In this document: positions 35,101 to 46,912 of the stretch, in pieces | Layout of the letters: every line of letters starts with the position of its first letter | How positions within the stretch are numbered: position 1 is the first letter of the stretch | Assembly: GCA_950022295.1 (NCBI GenBank) | Contig: OX465598.1 | Location: 2,480,001 to 2,544,000 of the forward strand | Direction of reading: 5' to 3' | Source: Bromus sterilis | Taxonomy: Eukaryota; Streptophyta; Magnoliopsida; Poales; Poaceae | DNA: 64,000 nt | Made by a program: the position numbers and the translations under genes | Notes under the pieces: generated by a model | What the model was told of the DNA's origin: nothing | Databases searched by the model: none | Seen by the model: the letters and a program-made list of their open reading frames with translations, nothing else

Positions 35101-36101
35101 GAGGGTTGGCCCATTGATTATGTAACCAATGATTCATCCAAGTTATGAGTGGTATCGGATCATTGCTTAATCTGCTATTGGCATTTCTGCAGGAATCATT
35201 TGATCCTATTGTCCAAGCTACGACGGGGCGAGACCTTATTCCAGCCATGGTCTATGGGTATGATTGATGAACTAATGTGTATCTATCTCATTTACACGTA
35301 CCAGATTTGAGGCATAAAGATGATTAAGTCGCGTGTTCCTCTTTCCAGGAGGAGTGTAAGGGATCAAGATTACACAGGGATGTACTGTGCTGTATTGACT
35401 GTCGGGTAAACTTTTTTTCTTGAGCTGTTTCATTTGGCAAAAGAAAATAATGACATTCTGAACCAACTTTTGGGTTGTGTTGGTGCAGCAATACGGTGGT
35501 TTCCGCGGGCCTCTTCCGCGTCATGGGCAGCGTAGCCGCGGAGCTCCCCTTGGTTGCGACGACCAGGGAGAACCAGGGATTTGTAAGTGAATATCTCTTG
35601 GCGTTTGCGTGCTACTTTTATTTATATAGTGTTTGTAGCAAAATGAGAGGGAAAAAAGAACCCTAGAGGAGTAAACCGATTAATTAATCCGTGAACTGTG
35701 TGAGCAGGGGTACTTCCAGGCGCTGTTTGCGTGCATCGAGCGGCTGCTGTCTTCCCTGAAGGTGAAGCACTTTGTGCTGCCGGCGGCGCACGAGGCGGTA
35801 TCGATCTGGACGCAGCGGTTTGGGTTCGCCCAGATCACCCAGGACGAGGTGGGTGATGTTGCTTTTTGCCAACATCCTCTCCGCATGTCTCATACGCATA
35901 GAGAGAAGGGAGCGGAGCTTAATCGCTGACGTGTGTGTAAAAAATGTCTTTGTGCAGCTGCTGGAGCACCTCAAGGGCGGGCGCACAACGGTGTTCCACG
36001 GCACGTCGAACCTGCACAAGCCGGTCCCGGTGGCAGAGGCGGAGGCACGGGTACCAGAAGAGGAGGAAGAAGCGGCTGTGGTGCCGCCAGCCTCGGAGTG
36101 A
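30191..36101 (+). CDS. Nuclear PHD-finger / TDBD / GNAT-like acyltransferase-fold protein
   Basis: Nineteen coding exons modelled: 30191-31087, 31776-31847, 31930-32134, 32240-32324, 32419-32528, 32621-32789, 32876-32957, 33048-33107, 33242-33294, 33373-33539, 33779-33989, 34488-34545, 34708-34764, 34849-35091, 35193-35257, 35349-35405, 35489-35582, 35708-35848 and 35958-36101 (2970 nt, 989 aa). Order: Pro-rich N-terminus; first TDBD-like module (about 300-380, CSCTSC); AT-hook GRPRGRPPK (about 430-440); 22-residue repeats (about 440-510); second TDBD (about 513-600, CHCC); PHD1 (about 610-655); PHD2-like zinc finger (about 699-755); GNAT-like fold (about 780-942). This matches the plant family of acyl-CoA N-acyltransferases with PHD zinc fingers (IDM1-related), nuclear chromatin proteins. 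Catalytic activity is not established. The exon 5/6 junction (32529-32620) lies within a repeat and is the least certain. Confidence 0.88.
31165..31848 (+). repeat. Tandem duplication of exon 2 plus flanking intron in the PHD gene
   Basis: Copy 1 (about 31165-31500) and copy 2 (about 31510-31848) share AAGAATTCGAT.CAGTTCA, GCTCTGGACCTG, GCAAGCTTAGGC.TG and CTCCTGCTGCAAATT. Copy 2 contains the real exon 2 (31776-31847). Copy 1 holds a decayed version (about 31427-31498) with an open frame, but its acceptor CAG has become TTTTA and the donor is lost. Confidence 0.85.
32141..32179. repeat. (CT)n microsatellite
   Basis: About 19 CT units in the intron after exon 3 of the PHD gene, forming part of its pyrimidine-rich tract. 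Confidence 0.95.
32465..32780 (+). repeat. 66-bp (22-codon) coding minisatellite in the PHD gene
   Basis: Copies begin GGTAGG/GGCAGG at 32528, 32593, 32659 and 32725, preceded by a partial copy. The spacings are 65, 66 and 66 bp, so the 32528 copy lacks one base and breaks the frame. In my model it is removed as a 92-bp intron (GTAGGT at 32529 to CTCCAG at 32620), which restores the frame. The encoded unit is of the type N-F-S-P-G-A-K-T-T-S-A-G-S-P-T-S-x-G-R. Confidence 0.85.
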
Positions 36102-36663
36102 GGAGCTATAGCTAGCAGTTTTCTTTTTTGGGGAGGATGGATTGATGGTGTAATGTAGAGACAGGGCTTTTATTTTTGGTGCTGTGCCGTGCAGCTTGGT
36201 GTGTTTTGTTAGGCAGAAGAGGAAGAGGAAGCTGAAGAAGATGAGATTCATTTGGAATGAGATGGTGATTCAGACAGATTGCTGCTTCTCCCTTGGAGAG
36301 TTTTCTGGGAGCTTTGATGTGTGGTACTGTTGTACTATATATCTAGTGGGAGCTAGTGTTGCTGTTGGAATGCATGCGGAGAACAATGGATCCGTTCCGT
36401 ATTACCATCCATACATGAGTTGTGCTCCATTCTTTGCATTCCATCTATTTATTGATTGATTTATTGATGGATCCATACCATAGATGAGAATGCAGCAATC
36501 TTGTTACATCAATCATTTGATCGACTGAAGCCTTTTGAGGTGAATCTTTTGTTTTCCTTCTATATCTTTGATTTTTTTTCACCCTTGCCATCCTCCTCGC
36601 CATGGGTGGTACCACCATTCCTCGACGATGAGCTGCACCAAGATCCTCCTCGGCTAGGTACTA
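36102..36663 (+). other. 3' UTR and flank of the PHD gene
   Basis: Follows the stop at 36101. It is AT-rich, with no further gene. A Stowaway MITE begins at 36664. Confidence 0.5.
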
Positions 36664-36745
36664 CTCTCTCCGTTCCAAATTAGATGACTTCCTTTTGTAT
36701 ATGCATGTGAACAAAATAAAGTCATCTAATTTGGAACGGAGGGAG
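36664..36745. mobile_element. Stowaway MITE, 82 bp
   Basis: TIRs CTCTCTCCGTTCCAAATTAG and, at the other end, CTAATTTGGAACGGAGGGAG, flanked by TA at 36662-36663 and 36746-36747. The TIRs are nearly perfect. Confidence 0.92.
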
Positions 36746-36824
36746 TACCATTGACCATGCCCTTCCCCACCAAAAAAATAGAACGTCGATAGTCACTGTA
36801 ACGCGTTCGAACCACATCTCTAGG

Positions 36825-38785
36825 CCCGAACACCGGGCACCAATATTAAAGTATCTGCAATCAAATGTGATTAGCTTTTGCGTTTTTTTTTGTTTTCAAA
36901 AAGTTTTATTTTTTAAATAAAAATTCTAAATAAATTTCCGTTTTCACCATTAAATCCGTCGCGACAAGATCTTCGAAACTAGATCCCATATCGAAATGTT
37001 TCAACAATTTCTTTTTTCAGATTAAAAATTGTCATGTCTATTGCAATTAAATTGCCATGTTGTTTGCACTAAAATTACCATCGTTTGCTTCAACTACGTT
37101 TTTTTGCACTTTTTCTTTAACATTCTATGTAAATTTGTCGTAATTCATAAAATAAAACTTTATAAACTTACCTTGGGTAACACATGTTTATTTTGCCATG
37201 GCAAAAACACATCTTAAATTGCCATGGCGAAAGATATGTTAAATTTGCCATGGACACAAAAAGGAAATAGTTTGTCATTGGCTGATAACTACCACATGTG
37301 TGACACGAGTACATGGCAATCCCTGATGTTTTTGATGGCAAGTTTAGTTATGTGAGGATGGCATCTTCAAGTTGTAGACGCTAGTCCTGCGAATAAGAAT
37401 TGCCATGTTCTATGAATAAGAATTGTCATGTCCTTGAATAAAATTGTCATGTCCTATGAATAAAATTGCCGTATATCGGAGACATTTCCGCCAACACGTT
37501 TTTAGATGCTAATTTTAGGTGTACATAGATGACAATTATTAGCCAAAGTTACCATGTATTTAACGAAGTTGCCATCTCACATGTGCTAAAGTTGCCACCA
37601 AAGCGTGTGGGCTTGCCATCTTTCCGCCCACACGTGTGGCACGTTTTTATGGCAATGCTGATAACTACCACATGTGTGACACGAAAACATGGCAATCGCT
37701 GATATTTTTTATGGCGAGTTTGTTATGTGAGGGTGGCAACTTGAAGTTGTAGACGCTAGTTTTACGAATAAGAATTGCCATGTCCTATGAATAGAAATTG
37801 CAATGTCCTATGAATAGAAATTGCCATGTCCTATGAATAGAAATTTCCATGTCCTATATATTAGAATTGCCATGTCATATGAATAGAAATTGCCATGTCC
37901 TATGAATAGAAATTTCCATGGGCACAAAAAAAAAGTCATCGCCAGAGCAGCACCACATCGTCGACAAACTCTCCCCCCGATCCATGTCCCTTCTCCCACC
38001 GTCAAGCGTTGAGATGCGTCTAAGGATCTCCTCGACGCATTCGTAACCTAGGAGACCGCCGTGTCGCACACCCCTCGCCCCACCCGCGCTAGATATCTGA
38101 TCGAGGTCCACTGAGCATCACCACAGCTCTCCCGGTCCTCCTATGAATAAGAATTGTCATGTCTTATGAATAGAAAATTGCCATGTCCTATGAATAGAAA
38201 TTTCCATGGGCACAAAAAATAGTTGCCGCCAGAGCAGCACCACACCGTTGACAAACTCTCCCCCCGATCCATGTCCCCTCTCCCACCGTCATGCGTTGAG
38301 ATGCATCGAAGGATATCCTCGACGCATTCGTAACCTAGGAGACCACCATGTCGCGCACCCCCTCCCCCCGCGCCAGATATCTGCTCGGGGTCCACTAAGC
38401 ATCACCGCAGCTCTCCTCGGTCCTCGGCGATGAGTCAAAAGGCGTTCAAAATACAATAGTGGCTTTAAATCTAGAAGAAAATAATAGATGAAAGACATCA
38501 TGGCAACTTTAGTGTAAACATGATGGCAATTTCAGTGTAAACAACATGACAACTTTTGGTCCGAAAAAAAAAGTTCTCGAAACATATCAATATGGGATCT
38601 AGTTTTGAAGATCTCGTCGAGACGGATTTAATGGTGAAAACGAAATTTTAATTGGAATTTTTATTTAAAAGATAAAGCTTTTTAAAATGGGAAAAACGCA
38701 AAAGCTGACTCTGGATGGATCTGCTTTAAAATTGGTGCGTGAGCGTTTGGGCAGACTTCCTTTGCCCGAACGTTCGGTGGCTACC
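36825..38785. mobile_element. Long-TIR DNA element rich in GCCATG, ~2 kb (Mutator-like?)
   Basis: The left end (about 36825-37025: CCCGAACACCGGGCACCAAT, GCTTTTGCG, GATCTTCGAAACTAGATCCC) is the imperfect reverse complement of the right end (about 38570-38785). The arms are ~200 bp. The interior has many TTGCCATG and ATGAATAGAAATTGCC phrases. It also has two direct copies of a ~210-bp segment (about 37922-38130 and 38215-38425, beginning GCC.CCAGAGCAGCACCACA), possibly captured sequence. There is no transposase. Long TIRs suggest a MULE-type non-autonomous element, but no 9-bp target duplication could be fixed. Confidence 0.6.
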
Positions 38786-39244
38786 ATTACCCAAAAAATG
38801 AGCAAAGCAAGACTTCCAAAAACAAACTAAAGAAAACCGAAGTGTTGCAGCAAGTTCTTCAAATGGATGTTTCCAAGCTCTTCATGAGCTTAAGAACAAC
38901 CTCATTAGAAGCTTATTGTAAGTAATTTCATCGCTAAATCTTGAATGAATGGCCCTACCTTGTGAAGCGGGATGTTATTTCTTCAATGGTGTCTCGGAGA
39001 GAGTTGGCGAGGTCTTTCATGTTGTTAAGGGACTCTCTGAGCACGTAGACATCAGTATATGCATATATCCCAACTCCTTCACTCGAGGAGGGCCTGTGGA
39101 GCACCTCAAGGGCGGGCGCGAGTATCAGACCTAGTTTCCCCCCTCTGTTGACTTCTGTGCGACCCCAATTAATGGAACTTGACCTTCATGCTTCATACCT
39201 TTCCATATATTACTTGTTTTTTAAATTTTTTGGCGCAATTAATG
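38786..39244. other. Intergenic with a 23-bp match to the PHD gene's last exon
   Basis: There is no gene here. TGGAGCACCTCAAGGGCGGG plus CGC at 39097-39119 is identical to 35962-35984 in the last exon of the PHD gene. The flanks do not match. Confidence 0.5.
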
Positions 39245-40735
39245 GGACTTGACTTCTATGCAATTTGATCAAAAGCAGCGCGTCGCTCATCTGTTGCTCC
39301 CCTGAAGATGCAGCAGAGTCCCTACGCATTCTTTGCTTCCTGATCGCTACCTTCTCAGTGAAATATCTGGGACTCCCCCTCTCAATTTTTCGGTTGGCCA
39401 AGGCAGACCTGCAACCTTACATCAACAAAGTGGCAAATCATGTGCCTGTCTGGAAAACGACACTGCTTCGCCGTGCTGGCAGATTGGTGCTCCTCAAGTC
39501 CACCCTCACGGCAACTTCCATCTACCCAATGTTGGCCACGGCCTTGCCAAAATGGTTCCTATCGTGCATCGACAAAATCTGGAGGGGTTTTTTGTGGCGT
39601 GGACACAGAGACGCCAACGGCGGGCATTGTCTGGTCAATTGGCAAACCATCTGTTCGCCGGTAGAATATGGTGGTTTGGGCATAAAAAATATACGGATGT
39701 TGAATGAAGCTCTAATGATGAAATGGAGATGGATTGACAGACAACATTAGATAAGCCATGGAATGGCTTTGTGGTCGGCATTCCAGAGAGAGCTGAGGCC
39801 ATTTGCGCTGCTGCCATTGCTTGCACTCTAGGAGATGGCAAGAAGCTGCGCTTTTGGACCGACAAATGGATTCATGGCGCCGATGTCCAACAATTTGCGC
39901 CATCTTTTTCGCGTCTCATCAAACCTGCGACAAAACGACACCTGGTGGTAGATATGCTTCCGGAGGCAAGATGGATGCAAGACATCTCTGATCCTCTAAC
40001 CGTCCCGGCGATTGTTGACATCATCCGCCTTTTCGAGAAACTGAGCACATTTGCCCTATCTGACGCCCGGATGGCTTTCACTAGCGGCTAGAAGCCAATG
40101 GGGTCTTCTTTGATGCTTCCGCATATAGGCATTCTTTGGCCAGTGCCTCACCCTGGTGCGGCCGACAACTGGAGTAGCTGGGCTCCTACCGAGACCAAGC
40201 TTTTCATGTGGCTGGCTCTCCACAACCGTCTTTGGACTGCAGATCGGCTCGCAAGGAGTAACTTGGATCATCCGGCAGCTTGCGTGATGTGCTGCCAGGA
40301 AGAGGAGACGGTTGATCATCTCCTGGTGAACTGATCCTATGCCCGGAAAATTTGGTTCATCCTTCTTTTAAAGTGTCGGCTACATCATGCGACACCATCT
40401 CCGAACACCACTTTTATCGACTGGTGGAATGGTATGGGCAAGTTGGTGACTGGGGACCGGAGACGGGATCTCTACTCCTTCATTAGCTGTACATGCCGGA
40501 TGTTGTGGCTTGAGCGCAACATGCAAGTGTTCGACAAAATAGCTCTCCTCCCATCTGCCTTAGTACCTAGAATTAGCGCAGAGTGGAAGGAATCGATGCG
40601 AGCGAGAAGTAGAACGGTAGATGACGATATCGGATGAAACCTCCGGGCAGTGTGGTCGGTAGGAGTAGTTTTCTTTGACTGCTCTGCAAAGACTGTATAT
40701 ACGATGTAAATGTAACCCCCTTCCAATCTTAATAA
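39245..40735 (+). pseudogene. L1-type LINE, 5'-truncated, 3' part of RT with zf-RVT
   Basis: Translation over two frames gives a plant L1 reverse-transcriptase C-terminus: VKYLGLPLSIFRLAKADLQP (about 39358-39417), RAGRLVLLKSTL, IWRGFLWRG, YGGLGIKN, KKLRFWTDKW, then the zf-RVT domain with TKLFMWLALHNRLWTADRLA and CVMC..E.ETVDHLLV, where the next zinc-binding Cys codon has become TGA. It ends near 40637 with RSRTVDDDIG, followed by a short 3' UTR and AATAAATAAG near 40730. In-frame stops show it is inactive. Confidence 0.85.
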
Positions 40736-41409
40736 ATAAGACATACGTTGTATGTTCTTCAAAAATATATTAGTACTTGATTTATCACCGAAATAGCCCA
40801 TTCATGCAAGGAACAAAATGAACAAGGAGATTTACAATTCTTTTCTTTTTTTGTCATTAGTAATCACATAGAAGTGAATCTCTCAAAAAATCTAGGATAA
40901 TGTTCAAACATGGGTAAAAATGAGTGCAGAAACACACTCACCAGCTGGTCATTTACAAGATGTGCTACCGATTGGAGGACCTCGGGAAAAGGCTGGTATG
41001 AAGGAAAAAGTATTAGCCTTATGAAGTTGGACTGCATATCTCACATGTTGCTAGAATGATGGATATGGATTAGAGTTGGTTGTGTCCCCGACTCTTACTG
41101 TTGGCTACTAGGGCGATATGTTGCGGCAGGTTACCGTGTGGTAGATTGCTTTTGGTTACTTCTCTTATGTAAAAATACAATCCATATAGTTTTTACTAGC
41201 GTATGAAAAATGAAGGAGGAGATAGGCTATCTAACATAGAAGGATTACTAACCGGTACAACAAGAAGGTATGTGATTTATCTCTCGATTACAAGTGTTAT
41301 GGAAATGGGGATAAATCCTATGGAGATGGAGGTGGATATGGAGATGAGAAAGGGATGACGCGCGTGCGAAGGATGACATGCTGATTGACGATGGCGATGG
41401 CTCTCTTCC
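40736..41409. other. Intergenic, no feature seen
   Basis: No ORF or repeat structure stands out, apart from a GGAGATGGAGGTGGATATGGAGA stretch just before the satellite (described, not resolved). Confidence 0.5.
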
Positions 41410-43880
41410 TTTTGAATCACCGTTTTGGGGTCCCAGAGCGATTTTCACGATTGACAATCCCCAAGGTGCGTTTACGTCTTGATCATCTCACAGTTTTGGT
41501 CGATTCTGGCCCGTTTCGTGGACTATTAATCACCTTTTTGGGTCCCGGAGTGATTGCCAGGGTTGCTGAACCCAAGGTGCGGTTGTGTGTCATGCATTAA
41601 CACTCGTCGTTTTGGGTGATCCTAGCCCGTTTCATGTGCTATTACTAATCTTTTTGGGGTTCTGGAGCGATTTTCACGGTTGAAGATCCCATGGTGCGTT
41701 TACGTGTCGTCTATCAACACTCGCAGTTTCGGCCGATTCTGGATCGTTTCATGGACTATTACTCACCGTTTTGGGGTACCAGAGTGATTTTTATGGTTGC
41801 TAATCACCAAGGTGCGCTTACATGTCAGTCATCAACACTCGTTTCATGGGCTATTACTCACCGTTTTGGGATCCCCGAGTGATTTTCCTGGTTGTTGAAA
41901 CCCAATGTGCGCTTATGTGTCATTCATCAATAATCACCATTTTGGTCGATTCTGGCCCGTTTCCTGGGCTATTACTTACCATTTTTGCGTCCCGGAGCGA
42001 TTTCAACAATTGAAGAATCCCGTGGTGCGTTTACGCGTCGTTCATCAACACTCGTCGTTTTGGCCGATTCTGACCCGTTTCATGGACTACTACTCATTGT
42101 TTTTGGGATCCCGTAGTGATTTTCATGGTTGTTGAACCCCAAGGTGCCCTTACGTGTCGTTCCTCAACACTCGCCATTTTGGGCGATTCAGGCCCATTTC
42201 ACGGGCTATTACTTACTGTTTTGGGGTCCGTAAGCGGTTTTCACAATTGACGATCCCCGGGGTGCGTTTACATGTCGCATCAACACTCACAGTTTTGGGC
42301 GATTTTGGCCCGTTTCATGGACTATTACTCACCGTTTTGGGGCCTCGTAGTCTTTTTCTTGATTGTTGATCCCCAAGGTGCGCTTACGTGTCGCTCATCA
42401 ACACTCGCCGTTTAGACCGATTCTGGCTCGTTTCATGGGTTATTACTTACCGTTTTGGGGTCCCGGAGTGATTTTCATGGTTGTATGAACCCCAAGGTGC
42501 GCTTACGTGTCGTTCATCAACACTCGCTGTTTTGGCGATTCTGGCCCGTTTCATGGGCTATTACTTACCGTTTTGGAGTCCCGAAGCGATTTCTACATTG
42601 AGGATCCTTGGGGTGCGTTTACATGTCGTTCATCAACACTCGCAGTTTTGGTCAATTTTGACCCGTTTCGTGAACTATTAGTCACCTTTTTTGAGTCCCG
42701 GTGTGATTTTCATGGTTGGTGAACCCCAAGGTGCGCTTACGTGTGGTTCATCAACAATCATCGTTTTGGCCAATTCTGTCCCGTCTCATTGGCTATTATT
42801 TAACATTTAGGGATCCAGAGAGATTTACACGATTGGTGATCCTCGTGGTGCATTTAGGGATCGATCATCAAGAATCGTTTTTTGTCGATTCTGGCCCGTT
42901 TCGCGGACTATTACTTGCCTTTTTGGGGTCCCTCGGTGATTTTTCATAGTTGCTGAACCCCAAGGTGCGATTACGTTTTATTCATCAACACTCACCGTTT
43001 TGGGAGATTTTGACCCGTTTCATGGGCTATTACTAATCATTTTGAGGTCCCGGAGCGATTTTTACAATTGACGATCCCAGAGGTGCATTTAGGTATCGTT
43101 CATTAACACTTGCAGATTCGACTGATTTTGGCCAATTTCGTGGACGATTACTCACCGTTTTTAGGTCCCAGAGTGATTTTCATGGTTGCTGATCCCCAAG
43201 GTACGCATATGTGTCGTTCATCAACACTCACTGTTGTGGCAATTCTAGCCCGCTTCATGGGCTATTACTTATTGTTTTGAGGCCCCGAAGCGATTTTCAG
43301 ATTGCCGATCCCCGGGGTGCGTTTACGTGTCATTCATCAAAAATCACCGTTTTGGCCAATTTTGACCCGTTTTATGGGCTATTACTCACCATTTTTGGGT
43401 CCCCGAGTGATTTTCATGGTTGCTCGACCCCAAGGTGCGCTTACGTGTCCTTCATCAACACTAGTCGTTTTGGTCGATTCTGGCCCATTTCATGAGCTAT
43501 TACTTACCATTTTGGGGTCCCAAAGCGATTTCCAAAATTGATGATCCTCCTGGTCCCTTTAGGTATCGATCATCAAGAATCACAGTTTCGGCCGATTCTG
43601 GCCCGTTTGTGGACTATTACTCACCTTTTTGGGGTCCCGGAGTGATTTTCATGGTTGCTGAACTCCAAGGTGCACTTACGTGTCATTCATCATCACTCGC
43701 CGTTTTGGGAGATTCGGACCCGTTTCATGGGCTATTATTAATCGTTTTGGGGTCCGTGAGCGATTTCTACGGTTGACAATCTCCGAGGTGCATTTAGGTA
43801 TCGTTTATAAAAACTTGCAGTTTCGGCCGATTGTGGCCCGTTTCGTGGACTATTACTCATCGTTTTCAGGTCCCGGAGGA
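41410..43880 (+). repeat. pSc119.2-type satellite array, forward arm (~21 monomers)
   Basis: Tandem ~118-bp monomers, each with a version of TGGACTATTACTCACCG, TTTTGGGGTCCCGGAG and CCCAAGGTGCGCTTACG. This matches my recollection of the rye/wheat pSc119.2 (120-bp) family. Two monomer types tend to alternate (ATGGACTATTACTCACC versus ATGGGCTATTACTTACC), giving a loose ~236-bp dimer. Open frames across the array arise from periodicity and are not genes. Confidence 0.9.
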
Positions 43881-46224
43881 TCATCAATGCACCTCGAGGC
43901 CTAAAGGCACCACGAGGATCATCAATTATGGAAATGGCTCTCGGGCCCTAAAATGGTAAGTAATAGCCCTTGATAGGGCCAGAATTGGCCAAAACAACGA
44001 GTGTTGATGAACGACACGTAAGCGCACCTTGGGGTTGAGAAACTATGAAAATCATTCGGGGACCCAAAAATGGTGAGTAATAACCCATGAAATGGGCCAG
44101 AATTGGCCAAAACGGTGATTGACGATGAACAACACGTAAACGCACCCGGGGATCAGCAATGTGGAAATCACTCCGGGACCTCAAAACAATAAGTAATAGC
44201 CATAAAACGGGCCAAAATCGCCACAACGGCGAGTGTTGATGATCGACACATAAGCGCACCTTGGGGATCAACAACCATGAAAATCTCTCCGGGACCTGAT
44301 AACGGTGAGTAATAGTCCACGAAACAGGCCAAAATTGTCCGAATCAGGAAGGTTGATGAACAATACCTAAATGCACCTCGGGGATCGTCTATTGTATAAA
44401 TCGCTCCGGGACCCCAAAACTATTGGTAATAGCCCATGAAACGTGCTAGAATCTAAAAAACGATGAGTGTTGATGTATGATACGTAAGCGCACCTTCGGT
44501 TCAGCAACTATGAAAATCTCTCCGGGACCCCAAAAAGGTGAGTAATAGTCCACGAAACGGACCAGAATCGGCCAAAACTACGATTCTTGATGATCAATAC
44601 CTAAATGCACCACGAGGAAAATCAATAGTGGAAATCACTCTGGGATCCCTAAATGGTAAGTAATAGCCAATGAAACGGGCCAGAATCGGCCAAAACGGTG
44701 ATTGTTGATGAACGACACGTAAGTGCACCTTGCGATTTAGCAACCATGAAAATCACTCTGGGACCCCAAAATGGTAAGTAATATCCAATAAAACGGGACA
44801 TAATCGGCCAAAATGACTATTGTTGATGAACGACACGTAAGCACACATTGGCGTTCAGCAACCATGAAAATCACTCTGGACCCTAAAAAGGTGAGTAATA
44901 GTCCACGAAACGGGCCAGAATCGGCCAAAACTGCGATTGTTGATGATCGACACGTAAACGCATCCTAGGGATCGTCAATGTGGAAATTGCTCCAGGACCA
45001 CAAAATGGTAAGTAATACCCATGAAATGGGCCAGAATCGCCAAAGCAGTGAGTGTTGATGAACAACAGTTAAGCGCACCTTGGCGTTCAACAACCATGAA
45101 AATCACTACGGGATCCCAAAAAGGCAAGTAATAGTCCACGAAACGGGCCAGAATTGGCCAAAACTGTGATTCTTGATGATCAATAACTGAATGCACCACG
45201 AGGATTATCAATAGTGGAAATTGCTTTGGGATCCCTAAATGGTAACTAATAGCCAATGAAACGGGCCAAAATCGGCCAAATCGATGATTGTGAATGAACG
45301 ACACGTAAGCCACCTTGGGGTTCAACAACCATGAAAATCATCCGGGACCCCAAAAAAGGTGACTAATAGTCCATGAAACGGGCCAAAATCGGCCAAAACT
45401 GCGAGTGTTGATGATCGACACGTAAAAGCATCCCGAGGATCGTCAATCGTGGAAATCGCTCTGGTACCCCAAAATGGTAAGCGCACCTTGGGGTTCAGCT
45501 AGCGACACGTAGACACACCCCGGTGATCGTTAATCGTTAAAATCGCTCTAGTACCCCAAAATGGTAAGTAATAGGCCATGAAACGGGCCATAATAGGCCA
45601 AAACGATGAGGGTTGATGAACGCCAAGTAAACGCACCTTGGGGATCAGCAACCATGAAAATCACTCCGGGACCTGAAAACGGTGAGTAATATAGTCCACG
45701 AAACGGGCCGGAATTGGCCGAAACTGCAAGTGTTGGTAAACGATACCTAAATGCACCTCGGGGATTGTCAATCGTAGAAATCGCTCAGGGACCCCAAAAC
45801 GATTAATAATAGCCCATGAAACGGGTCCGAATATGCAAAAACAGGGATTGTTGATGAACGACACGTAAGCGCACCTTGGGGTTCAGCAACCATGAAAATC
45901 ACTCCGTGACCCCAAAAAGGTGAGTAATAGTCCACGAAACCGGCCAGAATCGGCCAAAACTGTGATTCTTGATGAATGACACATAAAAGTACCCAGGGGA
46001 TCAATATGGAAATCACTCCGGGACCTAAAAATAATAAGTAATATAATATCCCATGGAACGGTCCAGAATTTCCAAAATGGAGAGTGTTCATGAACGACGA
46101 GGATCATCAATAGTGGCAATCGCTCTGGGATCCCTAAATGGTAACTAATAGCCAATGAAACGGGCAAGAATCGGCCAAAACGGTGATTGTTAATGAACTA
46201 CACGCAAGCGCACCTTGGGGGTTC
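43881..46224 (-). repeat. pSc119.2-type satellite array, inverted arm (~20 monomers)
   Basis: The same monomers in reverse orientation (for example GTGAGTAATAGTCCACGAAA and CACCTTGGGGTTC). The switch occurs at about 43,880, directly after GGTCCCGGAG, where GATCATCAATGCACCTCGAG follows. The array ends at the Gypsy LTR at 46225. Confidence 0.9.
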
Positions 46225-46912
46225 TGTCGTGGGAAAGTCACAGCAGATGTCCTGAGAGAACTTGATTATGGGGCCTTTGTTACGAGTGTACGAGGAAGAA
46301 GAAAATCACAGAGAAAGAGAAAACGCGATTTTATTCAGCTTCGGGCCCCGGGAAATATCGTCCGGTAAAGACCCTACATGCTGTTTGTGGCTAGGTCTTA
46401 TTCCTTTGCTCACCGGGAGTTGCCGGCGTGTCGCTGACTCTCTTATAGTTGTACTCTGGCGAAATCCTACTTTGGCGGAAGCCTACTCTGGAGGAGGCCT
46501 ACTCTGGCGAACTTGGCCTCTATGGGCACCCTACCCCTCCTTATATAGGTGGAAGGGGGAGGCTCACATGTAGAGTCCTATTCTGATACAAACTAGTCTC
46601 ATCTTGTATTACAAGTCGAATGTCAACCGAGTCCTACTCTAAGTCTTGTAATCTTCCAAATTATCCTGTAGAGCAGTCTCCGTCAGGCCGACTTATGTTA
46701 CCGGCCGACTTATGTTACCATCTGAGTTATGTTACCAGCCGACTTATGTTACCGACCGACTTATGTAACCACCCGACTTATGTTACCGGCCGACTTGTGT
46801 AACATTCCGACTTATGTTACGGGTTACATAATATGACATGTCTTCTGGCTGAGTCTTCCTTTTGGGTGCTATCTTCTGGCCGGGTCTTAGCTGTGAGTAA
46901 TTCCTCCTGACA
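46225..46912 (-). mobile_element. Gypsy-type 3' LTR, 688 bp
   Basis: On the plus strand it starts TGTCGTGGGAAAG and ends CCTCCTGACA at 46912, followed by GTAGCCCCCAAG. On the minus strand that is a polypurine tract CTTGGGGGC before an LTR beginning TGTCAGGAGG. A TATA box (ACCTATATAA on the minus strand) is at 46541-46550. It is inserted in the satellite (left flank GGGGTTC). The LTR contains a 17-bp tandem repeat, described separately. Confidence 0.75.
46687..46822 (-). repeat. 17-bp tandem repeat, 8 copies, in LTR U3
   Basis: Eight head-to-tail copies of GCCGACTTATGTTACCG with one to four changes each. In the minus-strand LTR they lie upstream of the TATA box, in U3, where tandem repeats often act as enhancers; that role is inference. 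Confidence 0.9.

Noticed and set aside
41410..46224. Many short ORFs with a repeated G-P-F-x-G-L-L motif
   Set aside because: They are translations of the satellite monomer in all frames, not proteins.
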